Source: Actinophytocola oryzae
GTDB taxonomy: Bacteria > Actinomycetota > Actinomycetes > Mycobacteriales > Pseudonocardiaceae
Direction: 5' to 3'
Length of the DNA: 64,000 nucleotides
Assembly (NCBI RefSeq): GCF_004364325.1
Contig: NZ_SOCP01000005.1
Span: 1-64,000 of the forward strand
How positions within the stretch are numbered: the stretch's first letter is position 1; every line of letters starts with the position of its first letter. Below, piece by piece: positions 49,299-57,453 of the stretch. The notes beneath the pieces were generated by a model that made no database searches, was not told where the DNA came from, and saw nothing but the letters and a program-made list of their open reading frames with translations. The position numbers and the translations under genes are program-made.

Positions 49299-49709
49299 GT
49301 GAAGTACATGATCCTGCACTACGCCTCCCAGGCCGACTACGACGCGATGGCCGGCAAGGAGAACGCGGCGGGCCCGGCGTGGAAGCCGGAGGAGGTCGCC
49401 GCGATGGGTGAGTTCATGGGCAGGTGGACGGGCGAGCTGGTGGAGTCGGGCGAGTTCGTCGACGCCGCCGGCCTGGCCGCACCGGTCCACACGCGACGCG
49501 TCGGCGCGGGCAACGTCGTCACCGACGGCCCGTACGCGGAGACCGCCGAGGTGCTGGTCGGCTACACGATCGTGGATGTCGCGAGCTTCGACCGCGCGAC
49601 CGAGATCGCCGCCAAGCTGGACGACACCCCCGCGCCGGAGCACGTGCGCAGCCGTGCGTACGTCGACGTCCGGCCACTCATGAGTGGTCTGGAAGAGCTG
49701 AACGCGTGA
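49299..49709 (+). CDS. YCII-related (DGPF-type) protein
   Basis: The 136-residue ferredoxin-like protein has MKYMILHYASQADYDAM at the start and VVTDGPYAETAEVLVGYTIV, the D-G-P-(F/Y)-A/T-E motif of this group. The start is GTG, seven bases after AAGGAG. Genes of this kind typically precede an ECF-type sigma factor with a long C-terminal domain, and the next frame is exactly that, though damaged. The protein may act as the partner or sensor. Confidence 0.9.
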   Translation: MKYMILHYASQADYDAMAGKENAAGPAWKPEEVAAMGEFMGRWTGELVESGEFVDAAGLAAPVHTRRVGAGNVVTDGPYAETAEVLVGYTIVDVASFDRATEIAAKLDDTPAPEHVRSRAYVDVRPLMSGLEELNA

Positions 49710-50288
49710 CAGTCGCGATCGAGGGCCTGCTGCGTGAGCTGGCGCCGCAGGCCCTCGGCGCGGTCGTCCGGCGCTACGGCCACTTCGACACGGCCGAGGA
49801 CGCGGTCCAGGAGGCCATGATCGCGGCGGCGACCCAGTGGCCGCGTGACGGCCTCCCCGACGACCCGCGTGCGTGGCTGATCGCGGTCACGGCCCGGCGA
49901 CTGACGGACCTGCTGCGTGCCGAGCAGGCCAGGCAGCGCCGCGAGAACACCTGGACACTCGCCCCGACCTCACCTCCGGCCGACGACCTCGACGGCGCTG
50001 AACCACGCGGTGGCGGTCGCGATGGCCCGCGGCCCGGCGCAGGCACTGTCCCTGGTGGACGCCCTGGCGATGGACAAGCGGCTGACCGGCCACCACCGCC
50101 TGCACGCGGTGCGCGCGCACCTGCTGGAGATGTCCGGCGACACCGAGGGCGCCCTCGCCGAGTACCGCCTCGCCGCCGGGCTGACCCGCTCGCTGCCGGA
50201 GCAGCGGTACCTGCACACGAGGGCGGCGGCCCTGGCCACGCGAACGCGACATCCATCCTGGCCAGCACGTCCGGGTCAGCCAGGGTGA
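49706..50288 (+). pseudogene. ECF sigma factor (YCII-linked, DUF6596 type) with internal deletion
   Basis: The first part, from GTG overlapping the YCII stop, reads IEGLLRELAPQALGAVVRRY, DTAEDAVQEAMIAAATQWPR and DDPRAWLIAVTARRLTDLLR: sigma region 2. At about 49995 it breaks. The next gene-like sequence, in another frame, is LNHAVAVAMARGPAQALSLV, GHHRLHAVRAHLLEMSGDTE and AGLTRSLPEQRYLHTRAAAL, the C-terminal domain of the same family. The region 4 helix-turn-helix and about 150-200 residues between are missing. The gene is therefore inactive as a sigma factor. Confidence 0.8.
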
Positions 50289-50326
50289 GGTCGTCGACCT
50301 CGGTGTCCGGCCTGGACAGTCGATGG

Positions 50327-51376
50327 TCAGGAGGCGGCGGCCCGCTCGTCGGCCGGCCTGCGGCGCAGGCGTGCGTCGGTCAGCCACGGCGGCAGGAACG
50401 CGCCGTCCGCGCGGTAGAGGTCGGTGCCGGGCGGCACGATCTCGTCGATGCAGTCCAGTGTGGCGTCGTCGAGGACCAGGGACGCGCCCTTCAGCGTGTC
50501 CGTCAGGTGCTCCATCGTGCGGGGTCCGGTGATCACCGACGTCACGGCCGGGTGCGCCGCCGCGAACGCGACGGCCAACTCCGGCAGCGTGCACCCGATG
50601 CCGTCCGCCACCTCGACGAACCGCTCGACGGCGTCGAGCTTGCCCTGGTTGACGGGCAGTGCCGGGTCGAACCGCTGCGGCTGCAGCTTCGCGCGGCCCG
50701 AGGTCATGTCGACCTGCCCGCGCCGGACCTTCCCCGACAGGAACCCCGCCGCGAGCGGGCTCCAGGTGAGCACGCCCATGCCGAGCCGCGCGGCCGTCGG
50801 TAGCATCGAGGTCTCGATTCCCCGTGCCAGCAGCGAGTACGGCGGCTGCTCGGTGCGGAACCGTTGCAGGCAACGGCGTTGCGCGACGTGGTAGGCCTCG
50901 ACGATGTCCGAGGGCGGGAAGGTCGACGAGCCGAAGGCTCGGATCTTGCCTGCCCGCACGAGGTCCGTCAGCGCGGACAGGGTCTCCTCGATGTCGGTCG
51001 TGTGGTCCGGGCGGTGGATCTGGTAGAGGTCGATCCAGTCCGTCTTCAGTCGCCGCAGGCTCTGCTCGACCTCGTGGACGATCCACCGCCGCGAGTTGCC
51101 CCCTTTGTTGGGCCCGTCACCGACCGGGAAGTGCACCTTGGTGGCGAGCACGACGTCGTCCCGCCTGCCCGCCAGTGCCTTGCCCACGATCTCCTCCGAC
51201 TCGCCCGCCGAGTACACGTCGGCCGTGTCGACGAAGTTGATCCCCGCGTCGAGTGCCGTGTGGATGATCCGCACGCAGTCGTCGTGATCGGTGTTGCCGG
51301 CGGCACCGAACATCATCGTGCCGAGGCAGTGGACGCTCACCTTGATCCCGGTGCCACCCAGTACGCGATACCGCAA
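50327..51376 (-). CDS. aldo/keto reductase
   Basis: The 349-residue TIM-barrel enzyme has the catalytic set in FVDTADVYSAGESEEIVGKA (Asp, Tyr), LATKVHFPVG (Lys) and YQIHRPDHTTDIEETL (His). SVITGPRTMEHLTDTL binds NADPH. It reduces aldehydes or ketones. The start is TTG: GGGGAGGAACG lies before TTG-CGG, and no ATG or GTG is near in frame. The stop is 39 bases beyond the decayed sigma gene, on the opposite strand. Confidence 0.92.
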   Translation of the reverse strand: MRYRVLGGTGIKVSVHCLGTMMFGAAGNTDHDDCVRIIHTALDAGINFVDTADVYSAGESEEIVGKALAGRRDDVVLATKVHFPVGDGPNKGGNSRRWIVHEVEQSLRRLKTDWIDLYQIHRPDHTTDIEETLSALTDLVRAGKIRAFGSSTFPPSDIVEAYHVAQRRCLQRFRTEQPPYSLLARGIETSMLPTAARLGMGVLTWSPLAAGFLSGKVRRGQVDMTSGRAKLQPQRFDPALPVNQGKLDAVERFVEVADGIGCTLPELAVAFAAAHPAVTSVITGPRTMEHLTDTLKGASLVLDDATLDCIDEIVPPGTDLYRADGAFLPPWLTDARLRRRPADERAAAS

Positions 51377-51438
51377 CGTTCCTCCCCTTGGACGTGGTGT
51401 GCGGACCGTACTGGCTGGAGTTCGCTCCAGGTCAAGTG

Positions 51439-51954
51439 TCAGTCGACACGCGTGGCGACCAGGGCGAGGGTGAAACGCAGCCTGCGGCCGGTCATGCCCT
51501 TCATGGCGGTGACGCCCCACGCGTAGCGGTCGACCTCTGCGGTCGCGCGGAGCTGGAGGCGGTTGTCGAGCACGCGGACCTCGTCGATGTGGACGGTCAG
51601 CGGTTCGGTGCGGCCCCTGACGGTGAGCGTGCCGACCAGGTCGTCGCCGGAGACGCCGTTCGCCACGAAGGTGATGTCCGGGTGGTGGGCCGTGTCGAGG
51701 AACTTCTCGGACCTGACGGTGTCGTCGCGGGCGGGCAGGCCGGTGTCGAAGCCCGTCGCGTCGACGACGGCGCGGACCAGGGAGGTCTCGACGGGCTCCG
51801 CGACGTGCACGACACCCTCGCGGAGGGGGAAGGTGCCCCGGACCGGAGCCAGCCCGAACATGTGGCGCGTGGCGAACTCGACGCTCGACTCGCCCGGCTC
51901 GATGCGGTAGGCGCCGCGGGTGGGGGCCTCGATGGTGGCGGTGGTGGTGCTCAT
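51439..51954 (-). CDS. YceI family protein
   Basis: The 171-residue lipocalin-like protein has IEPGESSVEFATRHMFGLAP, the YceI opening, then FDTGLPARDDTVRSEKFLDT and HPDITFVANGVSGDDLVGTL. The family binds isoprenoid-type lipids such as polyprenyl chains. There is no signal peptide, unlike E. coli YceI, so it is cytosolic here. The start ATG lies after a ribosome-like GGAAGGAC. Divergent from the histidine-kinase gene. Confidence 0.9.
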   Translation of the reverse strand: MSTTTATIEAPTRGAYRIEPGESSVEFATRHMFGLAPVRGTFPLREGVVHVAEPVETSLVRAVVDATGFDTGLPARDDTVRSEKFLDTAHHPDITFVANGVSGDDLVGTLTVRGRTEPLTVHIDEVRVLDNRLQLRATAEVDRYAWGVTAMKGMTGRRLRFTLALVATRVD

Positions 51955-52094
51955 GGCTGGTGTCCTTCCACGTTGTCCTGCTGCGATGGCACAACTGTGG
52001 CCGGTTGCGGGGTGACCACACATCGGTCCGGTGGCGAGGCCCGATTCGACTTTGGTCGATGGTCGGCGGGTCGTTCGGCTCGTACGCTCGACCC

Positions 52095-53213
52095 GTGTCA
52101 TACGAGTTGTGCGGTAAGCGGTTGTGGGTGACGACGGGCGTCATCGCCGTGTTCGTCGCGGCGGTGGCCGTCGGGGACTACTCCTCGGGGACGCGCGGGG
52201 TGCCGTTCGTCGTCGAGGTGGGCGTCGGGCTGGCCGGGATCGCGTTGTTCCCGTTGCTCATCAGGCAGGGCTTGCCGGTCGCGCTGGCGCTGGTCGCGCT
52301 CTCGACCGTCGCCGGGACCGGCACCCCGCTCGCGAACATCGCCGTCATCCACGTCGCACGAACCCGCCAGCTGCCGGTCGCCGTCGCGGTGGGTGTCGCG
52401 GGGATCGCGGCGCACGCCGTGCGCTGGCTGTGGCATCCGATCAACGGCCTCACGTTCGGCTGGTACGTCGTGCTCGTGGTGGCCCTGCACGCCGGGCTCG
52501 TCGGGTGGGGCGCGCTCGCCGCGGCCCGCGCCGCGGTGATCAACTCGCTGCGGGAGCGGGCGGAACGCGCCGAGGCCGAGCAGGGCAGGCGCGTCGCCGA
52601 GGCCCGCGCGGCCGAACGGGCGACCATCGCCCGTGAGATGCACGACGTGCTCGCGCACCGGCTATCGCTGCTCGCCACGTACGCGGGCGCCCTCGAGTTC
52701 CGCCCCGACCAGTCACCGGAACGGCTGTCCCAGGCAGCCGGCGTCATACGATCGACAGTTCACCAGGCGTTGAACGAACTACGCGACGTGATCGCCCTCC
52801 TGCGCGACGAGCCGGACGACCTGGCACGGCCGGTGCCCGCGCTGTCCGACCTGCCGTCGCTGGTGGCGGAGTCCCGCGCGATCGGCACACCGGTGGAGCT
52901 GACGGACGCGGTGGGCGAGGCGGAGGTGCCCGGCACGACCGGCAGGACCGCCTACCGGGTGGTGCAGGAGGCGCTGACGAACGCACGCAAGCACGCGCCG
53001 GGCCAGCCGGTACGGATCGCGCTGGACGGCGAGCCGGGCACGACGCTGACGATCGCCGTGTCGAACCCGCTGGGTGGGACGTCGGTGATCCCGGGCTCGG
53101 GGACGGGCCTGGTGGGGCTGACCGAGCGGGTTCGACTGGTGGGTGGGCAGCTGGACCACCGCGTGACCGCGACGGAGTTCCTGGTGTCGGCGTCGCTACC
53201 GTGGCCGGCATGA
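52095..53213 (+). CDS. two-component sensor histidine kinase (HisKA_3 type)
   Basis: The 372-residue kinase has an N-terminal membrane domain with four to five helices (VTTGVIAVFVAAVAVGD, VEVGVGLAGIALFPLLI, GWYVVLVVALHAGLVGWGAL). A coiled linker follows, then the phospho-acceptor in IAREMHDVLAHRLSLLATYA and an ATPase domain (VVQEALTNARKHAPGQP, GSGTGLVGLTERVRLVGGQL). GTG start; ATGA overlap joins it to the response regulator. No extracellular sensor is present, so it senses within the membrane. Confidence 0.92.
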   Translation: MSYELCGKRLWVTTGVIAVFVAAVAVGDYSSGTRGVPFVVEVGVGLAGIALFPLLIRQGLPVALALVALSTVAGTGTPLANIAVIHVARTRQLPVAVAVGVAGIAAHAVRWLWHPINGLTFGWYVVLVVALHAGLVGWGALAAARAAVINSLRERAERAEAEQGRRVAEARAAERATIAREMHDVLAHRLSLLATYAGALEFRPDQSPERLSQAAGVIRSTVHQALNELRDVIALLRDEPDDLARPVPALSDLPSLVAESRAIGTPVELTDAVGEAEVPGTTGRTAYRVVQEALTNARKHAPGQPVRIALDGEPGTTLTIAVSNPLGGTSVIPGSGTGLVGLTERVRLVGGQLDHRVTATEFLVSASLPWPA

Positions 53214-53854
53214 TCCGTGTGCTGGTGGTGGACGACGACGCGCTGGTCCGCTCCGGGTTGACGATGATGCTCGACGGCGCGGACGGCCTGCGCGTGGTCG
53301 GCGAGGCAGGCGACGGTGACCAGGTCACGGCCGCACTCGACGCCCACCCGACGGACGTGGTGCTGATGGACATCCGCATGCCGCGCGTGAACGGCATCGC
53401 GGCGACGGCCCGGGTCAGGGCGAGGTCGAACCCGCCGGAGGTGATCGTCCTGACGACCTTCGACTCGGACGAGAACGTCCTGCGTGCCCTGCGTGCGGGG
53501 GCGAGCGGGTTCCTGCTGAAGGACGCGCCGCCTGCCGAGATCGCGTCGGCCATCCGCCGGGTGGCGGCAGGCGAGCCGATCCTGTCGCCGAGGATCACCC
53601 GCCGCCTGATGGACCGAGCCGCGACGGAGGCGGGTGCGTACTCGCAGGCCCGGTCGGCGCTGGCCGGCCTGTCGGCCCGTGAGCACGACGTGGCGGTGGC
53701 CGTGGGCCGAGGCAGGACGAACGCCGAGATAGCGACGGAACTACACGTCAGCGTGGCGACGGTGAAGGCCCACGTGACCCGCGTACTGACGAAGCTCGAC
53801 GTCGGCAACCGCACCCAGATAGCCCTACTGGTCCACGACGCCGGCCTGGTCTGA
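53210..53854 (+). CDS. LuxR/NarL-type response regulator
   Basis: The 214-residue protein has a receiver domain (VLVVDDDALVRSGLTMMLDG, phosphorylated Asp in VVLMDIRMPRVNG, conserved Lys in GFLLKDAPPAEI). A C-terminal LuxR helix-turn-helix reads LSAREHDVAVAVGRGRTNAE, IATELHVSVATVKAHVTRVL. The ATG overlaps the kinase stop, giving a standard pair. The target genes are not evident; the neighbouring HdeD gene 94 bases downstream is a candidate. Confidence 0.94.
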   Translation: MIRVLVVDDDALVRSGLTMMLDGADGLRVVGEAGDGDQVTAALDAHPTDVVLMDIRMPRVNGIAATARVRARSNPPEVIVLTTFDSDENVLRALRAGASGFLLKDAPPAEIASAIRRVAAGEPILSPRITRRLMDRAATEAGAYSQARSALAGLSAREHDVAVAVGRGRTNAEIATELHVSVATVKAHVTRVLTKLDVGNRTQIALLVHDAGLV

Positions 53855-53948
53855 CCGGCTGGTACCGGGCGGTCAAGCACGCCACCCGGACGGCGGAACC
53901 TGTCGGTACCGCATTGCCGCGGGCACGGTTCGGGTCGACCATCTAGTT

Positions 53949-54509
53949 GTGCTGGAACTACTTTCGCGCCGCTGGCCGCTCGTCGTGCTGCGTGGTGTCG
54001 TGGCCATCCTCTTCGGGATCATCGCCATTCTGTGGCCCGAGATCACCGTCCTGTCGCTGGCCCTGCTGTTCGGGGCCTACACGCTGATCGACGGGATCGC
54101 CGCCCTGAGCACGGGGTTCGGCAACCGAACCCCCGGCGCCGACCGGATGTACATGATCATCCTGGGGATACTCGGTGTCGTCGCTGGGATTCTGGCGCTC
54201 GCGTGGCCGCAGATCACGGTGATCGTGTTGCTCGTGATCATCGCTGTGTGGGCGATCGTCGCCGGGGCCACGCAGATCGCCGCCGCCGTGCGGTTGCGGC
54301 GGGTCATTCGCAACGAGTGGTTCCTCGCCCTCTCCGGGGTCGTCGTCCTCGTGCTGGGCTTCCTTCTGATCATGCAGCCGGCCGAAGGGGCGATCGCGTT
54401 GATCGTCGCGATCGCCACCTTCGCCCTGGCTTGGGGAATCGTTCTTGTCGTGCTCGGGTTTCGGCTTCGCGCACTCGGCCGAACCGTCAGCGCAGCCCCG
54501 CTCGCCTAG
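53949..54509 (+). CDS. HdeD family membrane protein
   Basis: The 186-residue protein has six hydrophobic helices in three pairs: VVLRGVVAILFGIIAILWPE, VLSLALLFGAYTLIDGIAAL, MIILGILGVVAGILALAWPQ, VIVLLVIIAVWAIVAGATQI, FLALSGVVVLVLGFLLIMQP and ALIVAIATFALAWGIVLVVL. The internal pseudo-repeat ending W-P-x-I-T or Q-P-x-x-G is typical of HdeD. E. coli HdeD is linked to acid resistance. GTG start with little leader. Overlaps the convergent gene by 23 bases. Confidence 0.9.
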   Translation: MLELLSRRWPLVVLRGVVAILFGIIAILWPEITVLSLALLFGAYTLIDGIAALSTGFGNRTPGADRMYMIILGILGVVAGILALAWPQITVIVLLVIIAVWAIVAGATQIAAAVRLRRVIRNEWFLALSGVVVLVLGFLLIMQPAEGAIALIVAIATFALAWGIVLVVLGFRLRALGRTVSAAPLA

Positions 54510-56508
54510 CCACCTTCCCGAGCAGTTCCGGGTCGTCGGAGATCAGGCCGTCGACCCCCAGTGCGATCACGCGGTCCATGGTCGGCTCGTCGTCGACCGT
54601 GTACGGGACGACCTTCAGGCCGTACCGCTGCTGCAGCACGGAAACCGACGGGCCGTGGTAGTACGCGGGGTCCGTGCGCAGGTACCAGTCGGCGTTGGCG
54701 ACCGCGGTCTGCGCCGGGTCGTGCACCTGCCAGTTCGACGACACCGTCGACGCGCCCGCGGCACGGGTCAGCGCACCCAGATCCCTGAACCGCCACCAGT
54801 CGAGGCCGCCCGTCCACGGGCTCTTCACCGACGGGTCGCCGTACTCGGCCTGCAGTGAGCACTCGTCCGCCAGTGTCCGGCACTCCGCCGGACCGTACTG
54901 CCAGACCAGCGCGACCGTCTCGATCCTCGGGTTCAGCGCACGCGCGTACCGGATGGTCCGCCAGTCGAACGACTGGATCGTCGTCCGCTTCTCCCAGCCC
55001 CGCAACGCGGATACGAGCTTCCGCGTGAACGTGCGGTAGTCCACTGTGTCCTGGACGAGCGGGCTGATCTTCGTCTCGATGTTCAGGCGGATGTCGCCTC
55101 GGGTCCTCGCCACGTCCAGGACCTCCCGCAGCGTCGGGATCTTCTCCCCCGGCACCGCCTGCTGGTTCGGGAACTCGGGCAACGTCTTGCTTCCGCAGTC
55201 GATCGTGCGCAGCTGCGCGAACGACAGGTCCCTGATCAGCTTGCCCACGTAGGGAAAGGCGGGATCGCCCGGCCGGACCGGTGCGGTGTCGACGCAGTGC
55301 GCGCCGTTGACCGCGCGGTCGTGGCTCACCAGGAGCACACCGTCGCGCGTCACGCCCGTGTCCAGCTCAAGAGTGGACACGTCGGGCATGCCGACCGCGT
55401 TGCGGAACGCCGCGAGCGTGTTCTCCGGCCGCACGGCCCGGCCACCTCGGTGGGCCTGGATGTCGAACGGCGACGCGTACGCACGCGGCAGCCTGAAGTG
55501 GTTCTCCGCCGCGACCTGGCGCAGCCGGTCGGGGTAGTCGGTGATGAGGCCGTCGACGCCGTCCGCCACCAGCTTGCGCATGGTGGGCTGGTCGTCGACT
55601 GTCCACGGCACGACCTTGATCCCGTTGCGGTGCGCCTCGCGGACCATGTCGGCGGTCACGTACGGCCGGTAGTCCGGGTCGGTCACCTTGCCGTTCTGCG
55701 GGAAACCGTGCACCGGCGAGAACGTGGTGGCGCCGAACGTCCTGATGGCCCTGATCGGGTTGCCCGCGAAGTCGTCGATGTCCAGGCCGCCCAGCCACGG
55801 CGACCTGCCCGGCTGTCCGGTCTGGAGGAAGTCGAAGTTGGTCAGTGCCACCAGCGGCAGGCGCGGCTCGACCTGGCGCATCCGCATCAGCGCGCCCCAG
55901 TCGAAGCTCTGGATGGTGACCCTGCGCAGCATGCCTGCCCTGCGGATCTCGTTGGCCGCGACCTGCACGAACTGTTCGCGCGGCGCGGTCTCCTGCGGCG
56001 CGCCCGCCTCGACCTTCGTCTCGAGGTTGAAGTGGACGTCGTCCGCGTGATAGCGCTTGACCAGGGCGAACACCTCGCTCAGCAGCGGCATCCGCGAGCC
56101 GGGGGTGGTCTCCTGCTGGGGGAACTCGGGCTGCTTGATCGAACCGCAGTCGAGTGTGCGGACCTGGGCGAGTGTCAGGTCCTTGACGTACTTGTTCACG
56201 TACGGGAACTCGGTGTCACCGGCGGTCGCGGGCGCGGTGTCGCGGCACTTGCCCCCCGTCACGCGCCGGTCGTGGGTGACGACCGCCTGTCCGTCCTCGG
56301 TGATCTGGATGTCCAGCTCGAGCGTGGTGACGCCGAGCCGCAGTGCGTTGCCGAAGGAGCTGAGGGTGTTCTCCGACCGCAGCCCGATGCCGCCGCGGTG
56401 CGCCTGGAGGTCGAACGCGCGATCGCCGTGGCCGCGGTCGGCGGTCGCGACGGCTGTCCCGCTGAACAGAAGCAGGCCGGCGAGTACGCCGGCTGTGTGC
56501 CTTCTCAT
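54487..56508 (-). CDS. secreted glycerophosphodiester phosphodiesterase with two tandem GDPD domains
   Basis: The 673-residue protein begins with a signal peptide (MRRHTAGVLAGLLLFSGTAV, cleavage near ATA). Domain 1 (about 30-340) has QAHRGGIGLRSENTLSSF, LELDIQITEDGQAVVTHDRR and TVDDQPTMRKLVADGVDGLI. Domain 2 (about 345-670) repeats these as QAHRGGRAVRPENTLAAF, LELDTGVTRDGVLLVSHDRA and TVDDEPTMDRVIALGVDGLI. Catalytic His pairs and the metal Glu/Asp look intact in domain 1. In domain 2 L-E-L-D-T replaces L-E-L-D-I but keeps the acids. It hydrolyses glycerophosphodiesters outside the cell. Two domains in one chain indicate internal gene duplication. Confidence 0.93.
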   Translation of the reverse strand: MRRHTAGVLAGLLLFSGTAVATADRGHGDRAFDLQAHRGGIGLRSENTLSSFGNALRLGVTTLELDIQITEDGQAVVTHDRRVTGGKCRDTAPATAGDTEFPYVNKYVKDLTLAQVRTLDCGSIKQPEFPQQETTPGSRMPLLSEVFALVKRYHADDVHFNLETKVEAGAPQETAPREQFVQVAANEIRRAGMLRRVTIQSFDWGALMRMRQVEPRLPLVALTNFDFLQTGQPGRSPWLGGLDIDDFAGNPIRAIRTFGATTFSPVHGFPQNGKVTDPDYRPYVTADMVREAHRNGIKVVPWTVDDQPTMRKLVADGVDGLITDYPDRLRQVAAENHFRLPRAYASPFDIQAHRGGRAVRPENTLAAFRNAVGMPDVSTLELDTGVTRDGVLLVSHDRAVNGAHCVDTAPVRPGDPAFPYVGKLIRDLSFAQLRTIDCGSKTLPEFPNQQAVPGEKIPTLREVLDVARTRGDIRLNIETKISPLVQDTVDYRTFTRKLVSALRGWEKRTTIQSFDWRTIRYARALNPRIETVALVWQYGPAECRTLADECSLQAEYGDPSVKSPWTGGLDWWRFRDLGALTRAAGASTVSSNWQVHDPAQTAVANADWYLRTDPAYYHGPSVSVLQQRYGLKVVPYTVDDEPTMDRVIALGVDGLISDDPELLGKVARRAGLR

Positions 56509-56603
56509 GAGCGCACATCGTGGTTCGGGGTCCGGGCGACCCGGGGTGTGTGAGATTGCCCGGACGTGAACAGGTGGTGTACGCGGGGGGTTAACCTGGA
56601 ACG

Positions 56604-57392
56604 ATGCGCTATCGCCGATACGTCGCCCTCGGCGACAGCTGTGCAGAAGGACTGGACGACCCGTACCCGGACGGCACCATGTACCGGGGCTGGACCGACC
56701 TCACCGCTACCGGGCTCGCGGCCGTGTCGCCCCGGCTGGAGTACGCGAACCTGGCCGTGCGCGGCCGCAGGCTCGACCAGATCCTCACCGAGCAGGTGCC
56801 GATCGCCGTCGCACAGGAACCCGACCTGGTGACGCTCTTCGGCGGCGGCAACGACCTGCTGCAGGGCCGCTGGCAGACCACGGCCCGGTCACTGGACGAG
56901 ATCGTGTCCACAATGGCCGAGGTCGCGCGGACCGTGGTGCTGTTCACACTGCCTGACATCGCCCGGCTGCCCGGCCTGTGGCGGCTGCGGCCCCGCGTCG
57001 AGCGGCTCAACGACGAGATCGTCGCGGCGGGTGCGCGCCACGGCGCGTTGGTCCTGGACGTCCGCGAGGACCCGTACTGCAACGACGAGCGCCTGTACGG
57101 GCCCGACCGGCTGCACCTCGGCGCACTCGGCCACCAGCGGGTGGCGGCACACCTCCTCGGCCTGCTCGACGTGCCCGCCGAACCGGACTGGCTGGCGCCG
57201 CTGCCGCCCGCCGTGCGGGACCCGTTGTGGCACAAGGCATACGCGCAGTGGTCGTGGCTGCGGCACTTCGTCTACCCGGCCGTGCACTCCACTGTGCGCA
57301 ACAAGCTGGTCGGGCGCCAGCCGGGCGACGGCTTCCTGCCGAAACGCCCCGAGCTGACGCCCGTCACCAGGTTCCAGCGGCCCGTGCACTGA
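56604..57392 (+). CDS. SGNH/GDSL hydrolase
   Basis: The 262-residue protein has block I YVALGDSCAEGLDDP (catalytic Ser), block II NLAVRGRRLDQI, block III VTLFGGGNDLLQG and block V GPDRLHLGALGHQRVA (Asp, His). It is an intracellular esterase or lipase, since no signal peptide is present. The substrate is unknown. The ATG lies close to a TTAACCT -10-like box, so a leaderless or very short leader is likely. Its stop codon lies inside the following hairpin. Confidence 0.92.
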   Translation: MRYRRYVALGDSCAEGLDDPYPDGTMYRGWTDLTATGLAAVSPRLEYANLAVRGRRLDQILTEQVPIAVAQEPDLVTLFGGGNDLLQGRWQTTARSLDEIVSTMAEVARTVVLFTLPDIARLPGLWRLRPRVERLNDEIVAAGARHGALVLDVREDPYCNDERLYGPDRLHLGALGHQRVAAHLLGLLDVPAEPDWLAPLPPAVRDPLWHKAYAQWSWLRHFVYPAVHSTVRNKLVGRQPGDGFLPKRPELTPVTRFQRPVH

Positions 57393-57438
57393 AGGACGCC
57401 TTCGTAACGCTGGGCGTTAGGAAGGCGTCCTTCAGTGC
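57386..57438. terminator. long near-perfect hairpin overlapping the SGNH stop codon
   Basis: GCACTGAAGGACGCCTTC (57386-57403) pairs with GAAGGCGTCCTTCAGTGC (57421-57438). Inside, TAACGC (57405-57410) pairs with GCGTTA (57414-57419) around TGG, with one G-G mismatch: 24 pairs in total. It serves two convergent genes as a bidirectional terminator. I recall similar TGAAGGACGCCTTC elements recurring in Pseudonocardiales genomes, which a search could test. Confidence 0.85.
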
Positions 57439-57453
57439 GGTCGGGAGGGGGGG

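Noticed and set aside
50230..50326. Minus-strand gene tail reading DTEVDDLTLADPDVLARMD
   Set aside because: It looks gene-like but is under 35 residues with no start, and overlaps the decayed sigma gene end. Too little to annotate.
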